From positions 1 to 64,000 of the forward strand of contig NZ_SMKN01000005.1 of assembly GCF_004348675.1 (NCBI RefSeq): a stretch of DNA of 64,000 bases. The letters run 5' to 3'. A model generated the notes under the pieces. It was not told the DNA's origin. It saw nothing but the letters and a program-made list of their open reading frames with translations, and did not search any database. Positions 1-8,510 of this stretch are shown piece after piece; position 1 is the stretch's first letter, and each line of letters starts with the position of its first letter. A program made the position numbers and the translations under genes. The DNA is from Micromonospora sp. KC606. Lineage in GTDB: Bacteria; Actinomycetota; Actinomycetes; Mycobacteriales; Micromonosporaceae.

Positions 1-168
1 TGCCAGCCCCACCCCGCCGCCCAGCGCCAGGGCCAACTGCCCGGCGAGTCCCGCCAGGATCACCGTGGCCGCGCCGATGGCGCCGGTGTACAGCAGCGCG
101 CGGACCGGTTCGGCCCGGTGCGCGGAGACGGCCGGTCCCGGCACGGTCGGCAGGCTTTCTCTGATCAT
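1..168 (-). CDS. Membrane protein, N-terminal fragment (cut by window edge)
   Basis: The reverse strand reads an open frame from an ATG at 168 to the left edge, 56 codons without a stop. After about 24 polar residues (start MIRESLPTVP) comes a strongly hydrophobic stretch, roughly residues 25-56, rich in Ala, Gly, Leu and Val, typical of a first transmembrane helix. There is no cleavable signal-peptide pattern. The family cannot be told from this much; an exporter or other integral membrane protein at the edge of the biosynthetic cluster would be a natural guess. It follows LamG-like gene 234-1019 in the same direction, 65 bp downstream of that gene's stop. Confidence 0.55.
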   Translation of the reverse strand, partial: MIRESLPTVPGPAVSAHRAEPVRALLYTGAIGAATVILAGLAGQLALALGGGVGLA

Positions 169-233
169 CGAATCTGGCCCCTCGGAACTGGTGTCGTCGG
201 ACCGCCCGCTGCTGGGTCCACCGCTGCGCCGGC

Positions 234-1019
234 TCAGTCGGTCGCGTCGGCGCCGAGATCCTCCTGATAGAGCCGGCGCGCGTCGTGCGGGGTGAGCGTC
301 CCCTCGAAGAGCCGGACCGACCCGACCGATCCTGGCCAGTGGTCGACAGGACTGTCACGCCAGTACGCCCGGCCGATCTGGACCGGTGCGTCGGCCTGCC
401 AGAAGGGCCAGTGGGAGACGAGCGTCGCGGTGCCGTGGTCGCCGCTGGCGGGCAGGTAGAGATGAGCGGTCAGCGACTCCCGGTCCACGACGCCGACCAC
501 GAAGACCCACCGGTCGAGTTCGGAGGAGTCGAGCTGGTTGGTGGAAAAGGCGTTCTCCCAGACGAAGGGCCATGGTGGACCGGGCGGATCGCCATCGACC
601 GGTGCCACCTCCAGGCACCACTTCATCACCTCGGGGGTCTCCTCGTCGCGGGCCCGGACGCCGAGATAGAACGGCGAGTGGGTGAGCGAGTCGGCTGCCG
701 GACCCGGCTGGCTGACCGCGGTGAACGCGTGCCACCCGGCCGGGAAGGCGAGGTGGTCGCCGAGGACCGAGACGTCCAGGCGCAACCACGCGGCCACGCT
801 GAAGCTCTGGTCGGTACGGAGCACTGGTCCGGCCGTCTCCAGGTGCTGGTCCTTCCCGTTCAGCGCGATCGCGCCGCCGGGGACACCACGGATCCAGGCC
901 GGATCGCCGACCAGGCGTAGGGTGTGGCCGTTGCCGGAGGAGTCACTGGCGACGTCCCCCGCTCCCTCGTCAAATCTCCACCAGGCCAGCAGGCGGGCTT
1001 GGTTGTCAGGGCTCGACAT
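234..1019 (-). CDS. LamG/concanavalin A-like jelly-roll protein
   Basis: A 261-residue protein with the layout of a LamG-like beta-sandwich. It begins with LLAWWRFDEGAGDVASDSSG (about residues 9-28), the usual opening of a Laminin_G_3 domain, followed by the GGAIALNG, QSFSVAAWLRL and VQIGRA strands and a closing segment ending LTPHDARRLYQEDL. Such domains bind carbohydrate or protein ligands and are usually secreted. Here there is no signal peptide, membrane segment or attached enzyme domain, so it should be cytosolic. It is divergent from the YabN-like gene at 1138, with a 118-bp shared promoter region. Its role in the cluster is unknown. Confidence 0.75.
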   Translation of the reverse strand: MSSPDNQARLLAWWRFDEGAGDVASDSSGNGHTLRLVGDPAWIRGVPGGAIALNGKDQHLETAGPVLRTDQSFSVAAWLRLDVSVLGDHLAFPAGWHAFTAVSQPGPAADSLTHSPFYLGVRARDEETPEVMKWCLEVAPVDGDPPGPPWPFVWENAFSTNQLDSSELDRWVFVVGVVDRESLTAHLYLPASGDHGTATLVSHWPFWQADAPVQIGRAYWRDSPVDHWPGSVGSVRLFEGTLTPHDARRLYQEDLGADATD

Positions 1020-1137
1020 CTGGGCGACTCCGTTCTCCTTGGGGCCTGCCTCGCGGTTCGGCGATCATGGCCTGTGTGGGTAGCTTCTTCTCGGCATTGC
1101 CTGGGCACCGCGTCGTGCCTCGACGAAAGGCGGAGCG

Positions 1138-2100
1138 TTGGAGCGACACCAGATCGTCGTCGTCGGCCTGGGCCCGGGGCCGCGTGCCCTGGCCTGCGCG
1201 GCCGCCGTCGACATCGTCCGGTCGGCGGCCCGGGTCTTCACGACCGTGCCGGATCATCCGGCGATGTCGGTCGTCGAGAGGGTGGCCGTGCTGCCGTCGA
1301 CCGAGCCGGCTGCGGTCGCGGACCGACTGCTCGCCGCCGCGGCCGACGGGGAGTCCCCCGCGGTGCTCGCCGTCGCAGGCTCGCCGTACGTCCTGGAGCC
1401 GGCCGTGGCGTGGTTGTCGAGCCAGCACCAGGCGGTGCTTAGGGTCATCCCCGGCACATCCTTCCTCGACCTGCTCTGGCAGCGCCTCGGCGTCGATCCG
1501 TTCGGTGGTGGCGTCCGCGTCCGTCCGGCCGCCGGGGTCACCGCCGCGTCGGTGCGCCGGGGTGGACTCGTCGTGGCGGACCTGCCGCCACGATGGGCAT
1601 CCGTCTCCGGTTCTCGAATCGGTGTGGATCCGGCCAGCCCGGTCACCGTTCTGCACCGTCTGGGTCTGCCGGGTGAGTCGGTCACCGCCGTCACCTGGTC
1701 CGATCTCGGTGAGATCGCCACCGACGGGTACACATCACTATATATCCATGAAAACCGATCTGGGGTCGAGTCGCCACTGGCTGCGGCACTGCGGGCCCAG
1801 CGGCGCGGCGCGCGGCTGGGTTTCGGGCTGCCGGATCTGGCCGCCGCCCTCGCTGATGTCGAGGACGAGGTGGCTGAGGCCCGGGCAGACCCCAACGCCG
1901 CGGAGGTCGGCGACATCCTGTTCGCCGCCGTGCAGGTGGCGCGAGAGATCGGCGTCGATCCCGACGATGTCCTGGCCGCCGCCGTGCGGCGGTTCGTGGC
2001 CCGGCTCGACCACATCGAGGCGCGCGGGGAGGACACCGTGGCCGCCTCGCCCCAGCGGCGTCGAGAGCTCTGGGCGGAGGCGAAGCGCAACCACGGCTAG
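1138..2100 (+). CDS. YabN-like tetrapyrrole methylase-fold / MazG pyrophosphohydrolase fusion
   Basis: 320 residues. The N-terminal half opens IVVVGLGPGPRAL and continues with the VLAVAGSPYVLEPAV segment of the tetrapyrrole (corrin/porphyrin) methylase fold. The C-terminal part (about 220-320) is a MazG-type NTP pyrophosphohydrolase, with an acidic EDEVAEAR helix followed by EVGDILFA, matching the EExxE...ExxD metal-binding pattern. The same fusion is seen in Bacillus YabN; MazG domains hydrolyse NTPs to NMP and PPi, and the methylase-fold half has no settled role. The start is a TTG preceded by GAAAGGCGG at a good distance. It converges with the PhyH gene, 16 bp between stops. It may be the left neighbour of the cluster rather than part of it. 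Confidence 0.8.
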   Translation: MERHQIVVVGLGPGPRALACAAAVDIVRSAARVFTTVPDHPAMSVVERVAVLPSTEPAAVADRLLAAAADGESPAVLAVAGSPYVLEPAVAWLSSQHQAVLRVIPGTSFLDLLWQRLGVDPFGGGVRVRPAAGVTAASVRRGGLVVADLPPRWASVSGSRIGVDPASPVTVLHRLGLPGESVTAVTWSDLGEIATDGYTSLYIHENRSGVESPLAAALRAQRRGARLGFGLPDLAAALADVEDEVAEARADPNAAEVGDILFAAVQVAREIGVDPDDVLAAAVRRFVARLDHIEARGEDTVAASPQRRRELWAEAKRNHG

Positions 2101-2116
2101 GGTGCGTCAGACCGCG

Positions 2117-3061
2117 CTAGGCGAACCGGTTCTCGCGTGCGGTCGACAGCCAACTTGGCCGCTTGTAGGCGGTGTCCGGACCGTCGGCCCCCCACGGCCA
2201 CGCGCCGAGCAGACCCATGAGCGCGGCGAAGCGGGACGAGTTGCGTTCGAGCATCTCGCGGGTGGTCGAGGCGAAGAAGACCTCCTGGGGCAGCAGGTGG
2301 TAACGGATCATCGGCATCACGAGGGTCACCCGCTTGCCCGGCGCCGTGCGCGGCATGGCGCCGTGCCAGAGGCCGCCGTGCCAGATGATGACCGAGCCGG
2401 CCTCCGCCTCGATCACCCTGAGATCGGGATGGTCGTGCGCCATCTCGAACTCGTGGGGCACATCGGTGCAGAGCTTGTGCGTGCCGGGAAAGACGCACAC
2501 CGCACCGTTCTCCCTGGTGTACTCGCTGAGCACCCAGGTGACCGTGCAGTACTGGGCGTCGCTCGGCCACGGAGCCGGCACCTTGCGGCTCTGATCGGCG
2601 TGGATCTCCATGGGTAGGACGGAGGTGTCTTCCTTGACGATCCCCCGGAACTGGCTCAGCTTGGCCCGGTATCCCATCAGGTACGCCACCAGTGCGAGGG
2701 GTGCCGGTGCCATCAGGGCCTGCTCGAAGAGCTGGTCCCGGGGGAGCAGGTGCCAGAGGTTCCGGCCACGGGAGTGACCCGGCTCGGGTGCGTCGGGCTG
2801 CTCCTCCTCGTCGATGGCGAGGATCAGGTCCCGGAGCCTGGGCCAGAGGTCCACAGTCCCGGCGACCCCGGGCGGAAGGACCGTGTACCCGTCGGTCTCC
2901 AGGTCGACCGCGTAGCTCTCCAGCCCGAGCCGGCTCAGCTCCTCGCGCACCCGGAAACCGGCCTCCAGACCGGTGGGCAGCCGGTCCTGTTCTACCCTCT
3001 CCGCCGCCACCTGCCTGAGTTCGGCGAGGTGACGTGACAGCTCCCGGTGATCGATCAACAT
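2117..3061 (-). CDS. Phytanoyl-CoA dioxygenase (PhyH)-family Fe(II)/2-oxoglutarate oxygenase
   Basis: 314 residues. The metal triad is visible as EIHADQS (H154, D156) and a distal His in WHGGLWHGAM (H233, possibly H228), with R244 in GKRVTLV positioned to hold 2-oxoglutarate. The surrounding VFPGTHK and GSVIIWHGG segments are typical of PhyH oxygenases, which hydroxylate, epoxidise or halogenate unactivated carbons of small molecules. It ends a leftward run NRPS - P450 - kinase - PhyH with small gaps, so a role in oxidising the peptide or sugar part of the product is inferred. The substrate cannot be read from the sequence. Confidence 0.85.
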   Translation of the reverse strand: MLIDHRELSRHLAELRQVAAERVEQDRLPTGLEAGFRVREELSRLGLESYAVDLETDGYTVLPPGVAGTVDLWPRLRDLILAIDEEEQPDAPEPGHSRGRNLWHLLPRDQLFEQALMAPAPLALVAYLMGYRAKLSQFRGIVKEDTSVLPMEIHADQSRKVPAPWPSDAQYCTVTWVLSEYTRENGAVCVFPGTHKLCTDVPHEFEMAHDHPDLRVIEAEAGSVIIWHGGLWHGAMPRTAPGKRVTLVMPMIRYHLLPQEVFFASTTREMLERNSSRFAALMGLLGAWPWGADGPDTAYKRPSWLSTARENRFA

Positions 3062-3131
3062 CTCGGCTCCTCGATGACAGCATCCGCAGATGCCGATTGA
3101 CGTGGCTACGGCGTCGCGTCCGTGTCGCCGG

Positions 3132-4010
3132 TCAGACGACCGGATCGGCGAGCACCTGGACCAGTACCCTCGTCTGGACGCCCTCCGGATCCGGACTGGA
3201 GAGGCCGGCCATCGTGGCCAGCGCCTTCCACAGCGCCCACCCGCGTGCGCGGCGCCAGGCGTCGGCCGGGAGCCCCACGGCGTCGGCGAAGACCCTTCGT
3301 TCGTCTCCGGCGAAGTAGGTCCAGGCCATCACCAGGTCGCACGCCGGGTCACCGACGCCACAGGTGCCGAAGTCGATGACGGCGGCGAGTCGGCCGTCGG
3401 TGACCAGGAGGTTGCCGGCCGCCACGTCGCCGTGGAACCAGACCGGGGCCGTCGGCCACGCGGTGGTCAGCGCGGCACCCCAGATCGTCCGGCAGGCGTC
3501 GGCGTCGACGGCGTCGCCGAGGCGGTCCAGTGCCGTCTCCACCTGTTCGCCGTAGACGCTCGGGTGACACCCTCGGAAGTGCGAGTGCCAGCCGCCCGCC
3601 GGCCCGTGCTCCGTAGGGACACGGCGCAGCGCGGTGAGGAAGTCACCGAGGCCGCGCGCCAGCGCCGTCCGGTCCACGGCCGGGCTGCTGTCGACCGGCT
3701 CGCCCGGCAGCCAGCGCCGCACCGACCAGGGGAACGGGTACGTCGCGGAGGGCGCGCCGATGGCGACCGACTCCGGTACGGCCAGGGGCAGGTGCTTGGC
3801 GAGGATCGGCAGGCAGCGTTCCTCCTTGGCCACGGCCGCCACGTACCCCTCGGCGCTGGGCAGCCTCACCGCCAGGGCGTCCCCGAGGCGGAAGGTTCGG
3901 TTGTCCCACCCCTGGCGCGGCACCGGAGCGATCGGCAGGTCCTGCCAGGCGGGGAACTGCTCCTGGATGAGACCCTGTACGACATCGACTGATATATCGA
4001 TCACCGTCAT
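3132..4010 (-). CDS. Aminoglycoside phosphotransferase (APH)-family small-molecule kinase
   Basis: 292 residues with the two APH signatures: the catalytic loop FHGDVAAGNLL (H193, D195, N200) and the metal-binding VIDFGTCGVGDPACDL (D213). The N-lobe begins with a GWDNRTFRLGDALAVRLP nucleotide-binding segment. The family transfers ATP phosphate to hydroxyls of aminoglycosides, macrolides, choline or homoserine. In a cluster with aminocyclitol-type genes it could be a self-resistance kinase, or it could phosphorylate an aminocyclitol intermediate as in streptomycin biosynthesis. A GGAG lies only 3 nt before the ATG at 4010, so the GTG two codons downstream is an alternative start. It sits 26 bp after the P450 gene in the same operon. 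Confidence 0.85.
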   Translation of the reverse strand: MTVIDISVDVVQGLIQEQFPAWQDLPIAPVPRQGWDNRTFRLGDALAVRLPSAEGYVAAVAKEERCLPILAKHLPLAVPESVAIGAPSATYPFPWSVRRWLPGEPVDSSPAVDRTALARGLGDFLTALRRVPTEHGPAGGWHSHFRGCHPSVYGEQVETALDRLGDAVDADACRTIWGAALTTAWPTAPVWFHGDVAAGNLLVTDGRLAAVIDFGTCGVGDPACDLVMAWTYFAGDERRVFADAVGLPADAWRRARGWALWKALATMAGLSSPDPEGVQTRVLVQVLADPVV

Positions 4011-4036
4011 ATTCTCCTGTTTTTGGGGAAATCTGT

Positions 4037-5254
4037 CTAATCCCCGGGCGCGGATCCGGCCGGTACGACGCGGACCGGCAGGCGGGCTGGTCCCCGGACC
4101 ACAATGGATGCTACCGACACCACGGGGCCCGCCGGCTCCACCCGGAGGCCGGCGTCGAGCAGTTCGGACAGGAACACGGCGTGCTGGATACGGGCCAGTG
4201 CCGCACCGATGCAGCCGTGAGCCCCCGCACCGAAGCTGAGATGGCGGTTGGGGCGCCTGGTCACCCGGAACTCGTCAGGCGCGACGAACGTCTCCTCGTC
4301 CCGGTTGGCCGACGGCAACCAGAGAACGACCCGGTCGCCGGGGGCGATGACCCGGTCGCCGAGCGACATCGGTGCCGTGGCCGTACGCAGGCTGTGGGTG
4401 GCGCTGGAGGTCCAGCGGAGCACCTCGTTGACCGCGCTCGGCACCTGGTCCGGATGTCGGGCGAGGAGTGCCCACTGCGCCGGGTGCTCGGCGAACGCCA
4501 GCATGCCCGCCGCGATCGAGAGGCCGGAGTTCTCCGCCGCCCCGATGATGTTCTCGCAGTTGAACAGGATCTCGACGTCGGAGAGGGGCGCACCGTCGAC
4601 CGTGCCGGACACCAGCCGACCGACGACATCGTCGCCCGGCGCCGCCACCGACCGGTCGATGAGTTCGACCACGTACCGCATGAGCTCGTGGTGCGTGGCC
4701 AGCGAGCGGCCCGCCGTGAACGCCTCGTTGGTCCAGCGCAGCACGTCGTCGTGGTCCGACTCCGGTATCCCCAGGAGGGTGCCGATCACGACGACCGTCA
4801 GGTGTGCCGCGACATCGTGGACGAAGTCGCAGCTCTGGCGCTCCCGTGCCGTGTCGAGCAACGCACGGGCAGTCCGCCGGATGTTCCTCTCGAACGTCCG
4901 GACCTGCCGGCCGGCGAAGACGTCCGAGACCAGGGCGCGGATCCCGGTGTGCCGAGGCGGGTCGGTCAGTGCCAGGGTCAGGCCGGAACCGGGGTCGGCG
5001 CCGGCCGTGGTGGGGCGCAGCATCACGCCCCGTGCCGAGCTGAAGGTGGTGTGGTCGAGGTAGACGCGACGAACGTCGGCGTACCGGGTCACCGACCAGA
5101 AGCCCGGATACTCGCCCGGCTCGTGCCAGTGCACCGGAGCGTTGCGGCGCATCCAGCGCCAGAGGGCGTACATCTCGTCACCGGCGTGCGCGGCCGGATC
5201 GGTCAGCCGCGCCGGATCGGCGACGGCGTCATCGGCGATGGCGTCGACCGTCAC
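4037..5254 (-). CDS. Cytochrome P450, translationally coupled to the NRPS
   Basis: About 405 residues from the GTG at 5254. That GTG overlaps the NRPS stop as GTGA and is preferred to a longer frame opening at 5308, which would overlap the NRPS by 58 bp. The heme loop FGAGAHGCIG places the Cys ligand near residue 348, and the K-helix ExxR is EVLR (277-280). The I-helix reads GAAENSG (238-244), so the usual acid-Thr pair is Glu-Asn, a departure from the common (D/E)T(T/S). It is a soluble class I P450 needing external ferredoxin and reductase; none is encoded nearby. Stop-start coupling to an A-PCP-C protein suggests it oxidises the PCP-bound amino acid or the released chain. Confidence 0.9.
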   Translation of the reverse strand: MTVDAIADDAVADPARLTDPAAHAGDEMYALWRWMRRNAPVHWHEPGEYPGFWSVTRYADVRRVYLDHTTFSSARGVMLRPTTAGADPGSGLTLALTDPPRHTGIRALVSDVFAGRQVRTFERNIRRTARALLDTARERQSCDFVHDVAAHLTVVVIGTLLGIPESDHDDVLRWTNEAFTAGRSLATHHELMRYVVELIDRSVAAPGDDVVGRLVSGTVDGAPLSDVEILFNCENIIGAAENSGLSIAAGMLAFAEHPAQWALLARHPDQVPSAVNEVLRWTSSATHSLRTATAPMSLGDRVIAPGDRVVLWLPSANRDEETFVAPDEFRVTRRPNRHLSFGAGAHGCIGAALARIQHAVFLSELLDAGLRVEPAGPVVSVASIVVRGPARLPVRVVPAGSAPGD

Positions 5255-8200
5255 CACCCCCGCGCCGTCGGACGCACGAGTGCGTCGACTCTCTCGACCA
5301 GCCGGCACGCGATCGCCTCAGCGGTCTCCCTGGCCACCGCGTCGACCCGGAACGAGACATCCAGCGACAGCTCCCCGCCCTTGCCCGGCCAGAGCTCGAC
5401 GTGCAGGTCGGCCGGCAGGTCGAGGTACGGTTGCCGCACGAACCTGGTCGTCGTGTCCGTCAGGTCCAGCCGTGGCACCGGATCGTCCTGGAGCGCGAAG
5501 AGTGTCTGCGCGATCGGCGGGCGGGCGGGCCGCTGCGGGCCGGCGAGGTCGAGGATTCTCCCGAGCGGGACGTCCTGCGCGGCCCGCGCCGCCGCGACGG
5601 CGGCCGCCACGGCCCGTACCGCCGACGGGTCGCCGTCGACCATCTCGCCGCGCATCCGCACGAACACCATGGTGATGTGACACCCGATTGCGTCGACGGT
5701 CTCCGCGCTGGTCCGCTGGCTCACCGGCGAACTCACCAGGAAGTCGCCGTGCCCGGTCACGGTGGCGACGGCCCAGCCGTGGCAGGCGAGGAGCGCCACG
5801 TACGGCGAGGTGCCGAGCGTCGCCGCCCGGCGACCGAGAGCGTCCACCGTGGCAGCCTGGATGACGGCCGTGACGAGCCCGGTGGCCGGAGCGCCGGACG
5901 GTCTGCGCGCCGGGAGCGTGGGCCAGACCAGCTCCGGCACGCCACGGAGCCGCCGCTGCACCTCGGCGACGACTGCCTCGTCGGTCTCGACCGGGCAATG
6001 GCGGTAGGTCACGTCCAGCGGGATCGGCGGCCGGTCGCCGTCGCGACGCCGAAGGGCCCGGTGGTACGCGGCGCCGAGCTCCGTGGCGAGTACCGACTGG
6101 GATCGCCCGTCGAACGCGATGTGGTGCACCACGATGCCGAGCACCGTGGTGTCCTCGCCGACCGGGACCAGGGCGATCCGCCACAGGTCGGCCACCGTCA
6201 CGTCGAGATCCTCGTCGAACGCGTCTCGCACCGCCGCGACGGCGGCCTCGACCGTCGCCCGCCCGGGGAGCTCCTCCACCGGCGGGGGGTCGATCTCCAC
6301 CAGGAGCGTCCGTGGCGTCGGGTCGGGCAGGTAGCTGGCCCGCAGGGAAGTGTGACGGTGGTGCACGGCCGACACGGCGACCGCGAGGGCGGCCCGGTCG
6401 ACTCGGCCCTGAACGGTCCAGGTCAGCAGGCAGTGCCCGGTCCGGTCGGCCGGGTCGACGAGGGAGCGGGTCAGGAAGACGGTCTGCATCGCGGTCAGCG
6501 GCACCGCCGCGTCCGGCGGCACCGGCCGACGCTGGTGCTCGTCCGCCGAGGTCCGGTCCAGCCAACCGGCGAGCGCCGCGACGCTCGGATGCCGGTAGAG
6601 CCGGGACAGGGGCACCGGGCGTCGGAGCGCCGTGCTCAGGCGGGCGCAGATCCGGCCGGCGTCGAGCGAGGACCCGCCGAGGTCGTGGAAGGACGACGCG
6701 GGTGACACCGGCGCGCGGAGCACCTCGCCGAAGACCGTCGCCACGAGCGCCGCCGATCCCTGCTCGATGCCGGGAGCCGACCGGGGCCGGTCCGACGACG
6801 GCTTGCCGACCGGATGGTCCGGACCGTGCTGGCCCCCCGCGTCGACCAACAGCCTGGCCTCGTCGAGCTTTCCGTTGGCGGTCACCGGGAACGCCTCGAC
6901 GCTCTGCACGGCGGCCGGCAGCTGGTGCGGCACGATGGTCGCCCGCAGCACATCGAGGGCCCCGTCGAGCGGGTCCTCCGGGCGTCGCGGCACACAGAAC
7001 GCGAGCAGGCGGTCGGGGCGCCCGTCCTGGGCGGGGACGGGGACGACGCGACACGCGCGGACCGGGAGCAACGCCTCGATCTGGCGCTCCACCTCGGCCG
7101 GCTCGACCCGATGTCCACGGATCTTCACCTGCCGGTCGGCTCGCCCGTGGAAGTGCAGCACGCCGTCGGACGTGAGGCTGCCCAGGTCGCCGGTGCGGTA
7201 GATCCGGGTGTCGCGGCCGTCGACCACCACAGAGGCGAACCTTCTCCGAGTGAGGGCGGGGTCGCCCACGTAGCGCAGGGCAAGGCCCTCGCCGGAGACA
7301 CAGATCTCGCCGACCACCCCGACCGGGCACGGCTGATCGCCGCGCAGGACGTGGACCCCGGTGCCGGGCACCGGTCGACCCAGCGGAATTCCGTCGGGTA
7401 GGTCGCAGTCGGCCGGGCGGACGCGGTGCAGGGTGGTGAACACGGTCGACTCGACCGGGCCGTACCCGTTGAACAACGGGATCGCGGGATGGTGGTCCAG
7501 GAACCGGCGGACGTGTCGCGGCGAAAGCGCCTCACCCCCGGCGACGACGGCATGCAGGCCCGCGAACGAGTCCGGCTCCTCGTCCACGATCATGTTGAAC
7601 AGGGTGCTGGTCAGCCAGGTGACGGTTGCCCCGTGCCCGACGACAGCCCGGCGCAGCCCGACGCCGGTGAGGTAGGGCTCGTCGTCGAGCAGGGCGGTGC
7701 CGCCGGTGAGCAGCGCCCACCACAGCTCCAGGGCGAAGGCGTCCCAGGGGGTCGGCGCGCCGATCGGCACGACGGCCCGCTCGGTCAGGGCGGGCAGTAC
7801 GCCGCCCTGGAACAGGCGAGCGATCGCCCGGTGGGTGCTGAGGGCGCCCTTGGGCGGGCCGGTGGTGCCGGAGGTGAAGAAGACGCAGCACCCGTCGGTG
7901 TCCAGGGCGGGCCTCGCGAGCCAGTCGGGCGGCGGGGCGGACGCGCCATTCGGCGGCCGCCACCCGGCGCCGGTACCTGCCGGCGGGAGGTCGACGGTGA
8001 CGACGACGGGACTGTCGAGCTGACCGAGGATCTGCGTGAGGCGGGAGACCGGCCAGCCGGGATCGAGGAGCGAGTAGGCGGCTCCCGCCTTAAGTACGGC
8101 CAGCAACGAGACGACGAGCTGCACGCCTCTGGGCAGCACGATGGGCACGAGGTGGCCGGGGCGGACCCCATGCCGCGTCAGATCGACCGACCAGGCCGCG

Positions 8201-8352
8201 GCGGTACGGTCCAGGTCGGCATAGGACACCCGGCGGTCGCCGGCGATCAGGGCCGTGGCGTCGGGCCGAATGCGAGCCACCGTGGCTACCCTCTCGTGAA
8301 GGCCGCCCCCGGGGCTGACCAGGGTCGACGCCGTATCCGAACGTGACCGCAT
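5251..8352 (-). CDS. Stand-alone NRPS, domains A-PCP-C
   Basis: 1033 residues. The adenylation domain (about 15-505) shows FFTSGTTGPPKG (158-169), NGYGPVE (295-301), YRTGD (385-389) and NGKLDE with the invariant Lys near 496. The carrier domain has LGGSSLD with Ser561. A condensation domain (about 618-1025) carries HHIAFDG (743-749). By my alignment to GrsA, the specificity pocket reads roughly D-A-L-W-V-G-G-V-F-K, which resembles valine or other small aliphatic codes; this is a hand alignment. There is no N-terminal C domain, so it can act as a starter. Its C-terminal C domain would condense its aminoacyl donor onto an acceptor carried by another protein, most simply the A-PCP protein at 20492-22414. 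It heads the leftward operon NRPS - P450 - APH - PhyH. Confidence 0.93.
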   Translation of the reverse strand: MRSRSDTASTLVSPGGGLHERVATVARIRPDATALIAGDRRVSYADLDRTAAAWSVDLTRHGVRPGHLVPIVLPRGVQLVVSLLAVLKAGAAYSLLDPGWPVSRLTQILGQLDSPVVVTVDLPPAGTGAGWRPPNGASAPPPDWLARPALDTDGCCVFFTSGTTGPPKGALSTHRAIARLFQGGVLPALTERAVVPIGAPTPWDAFALELWWALLTGGTALLDDEPYLTGVGLRRAVVGHGATVTWLTSTLFNMIVDEEPDSFAGLHAVVAGGEALSPRHVRRFLDHHPAIPLFNGYGPVESTVFTTLHRVRPADCDLPDGIPLGRPVPGTGVHVLRGDQPCPVGVVGEICVSGEGLALRYVGDPALTRRRFASVVVDGRDTRIYRTGDLGSLTSDGVLHFHGRADRQVKIRGHRVEPAEVERQIEALLPVRACRVVPVPAQDGRPDRLLAFCVPRRPEDPLDGALDVLRATIVPHQLPAAVQSVEAFPVTANGKLDEARLLVDAGGQHGPDHPVGKPSSDRPRSAPGIEQGSAALVATVFGEVLRAPVSPASSFHDLGGSSLDAGRICARLSTALRRPVPLSRLYRHPSVAALAGWLDRTSADEHQRRPVPPDAAVPLTAMQTVFLTRSLVDPADRTGHCLLTWTVQGRVDRAALAVAVSAVHHRHTSLRASYLPDPTPRTLLVEIDPPPVEELPGRATVEAAVAAVRDAFDEDLDVTVADLWRIALVPVGEDTTVLGIVVHHIAFDGRSQSVLATELGAAYHRALRRRDGDRPPIPLDVTYRHCPVETDEAVVAEVQRRLRGVPELVWPTLPARRPSGAPATGLVTAVIQAATVDALGRRAATLGTSPYVALLACHGWAVATVTGHGDFLVSSPVSQRTSAETVDAIGCHITMVFVRMRGEMVDGDPSAVRAVAAAVAAARAAQDVPLGRILDLAGPQRPARPPIAQTLFALQDDPVPRLDLTDTTTRFVRQPYLDLPADLHVELWPGKGGELSLDVSFRVDAVARETAEAIACRLVERVDALVRPTARGW

Positions 8353-8510
8353 ATCACCCCCGTCGACGATCCATTCATGCTGGACTATAGGTCAGTACGC
8401 CGAGGGACGGGGCGAGCGGGAATGCACCCCCCACGTCCTCCGGGGCGCTGATATGCCGCTGCCGGCATTCGCCGTCGCTGGCGTGTTCACCTTCAGGGGG
8501 GGAGTTGGTA
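8353..8510. promoter_or_regulatory. Divergent promoter region between NRPS and PKS
   Basis: These 158 bp separate the leftward NRPS gene from the rightward PKS gene and must hold promoters for both. A TATAGG hexamer near 8386-8391 is a possible -10 element. A GGGGGGGAG tract at 8496-8504 is the ribosome-binding site that fixes the PKS start at the ATG at 8511 rather than the TTG at 8505. I found no StrR-type operator here. Confidence 0.45.

Noticed and set aside
5318..7330. 670-codon reverse frame overlapping the NRPS in another frame
   Set aside because: The NRPS frame carries all A, PCP and C motifs; the alternative is Arg/Pro/Gly-rich and featureless.
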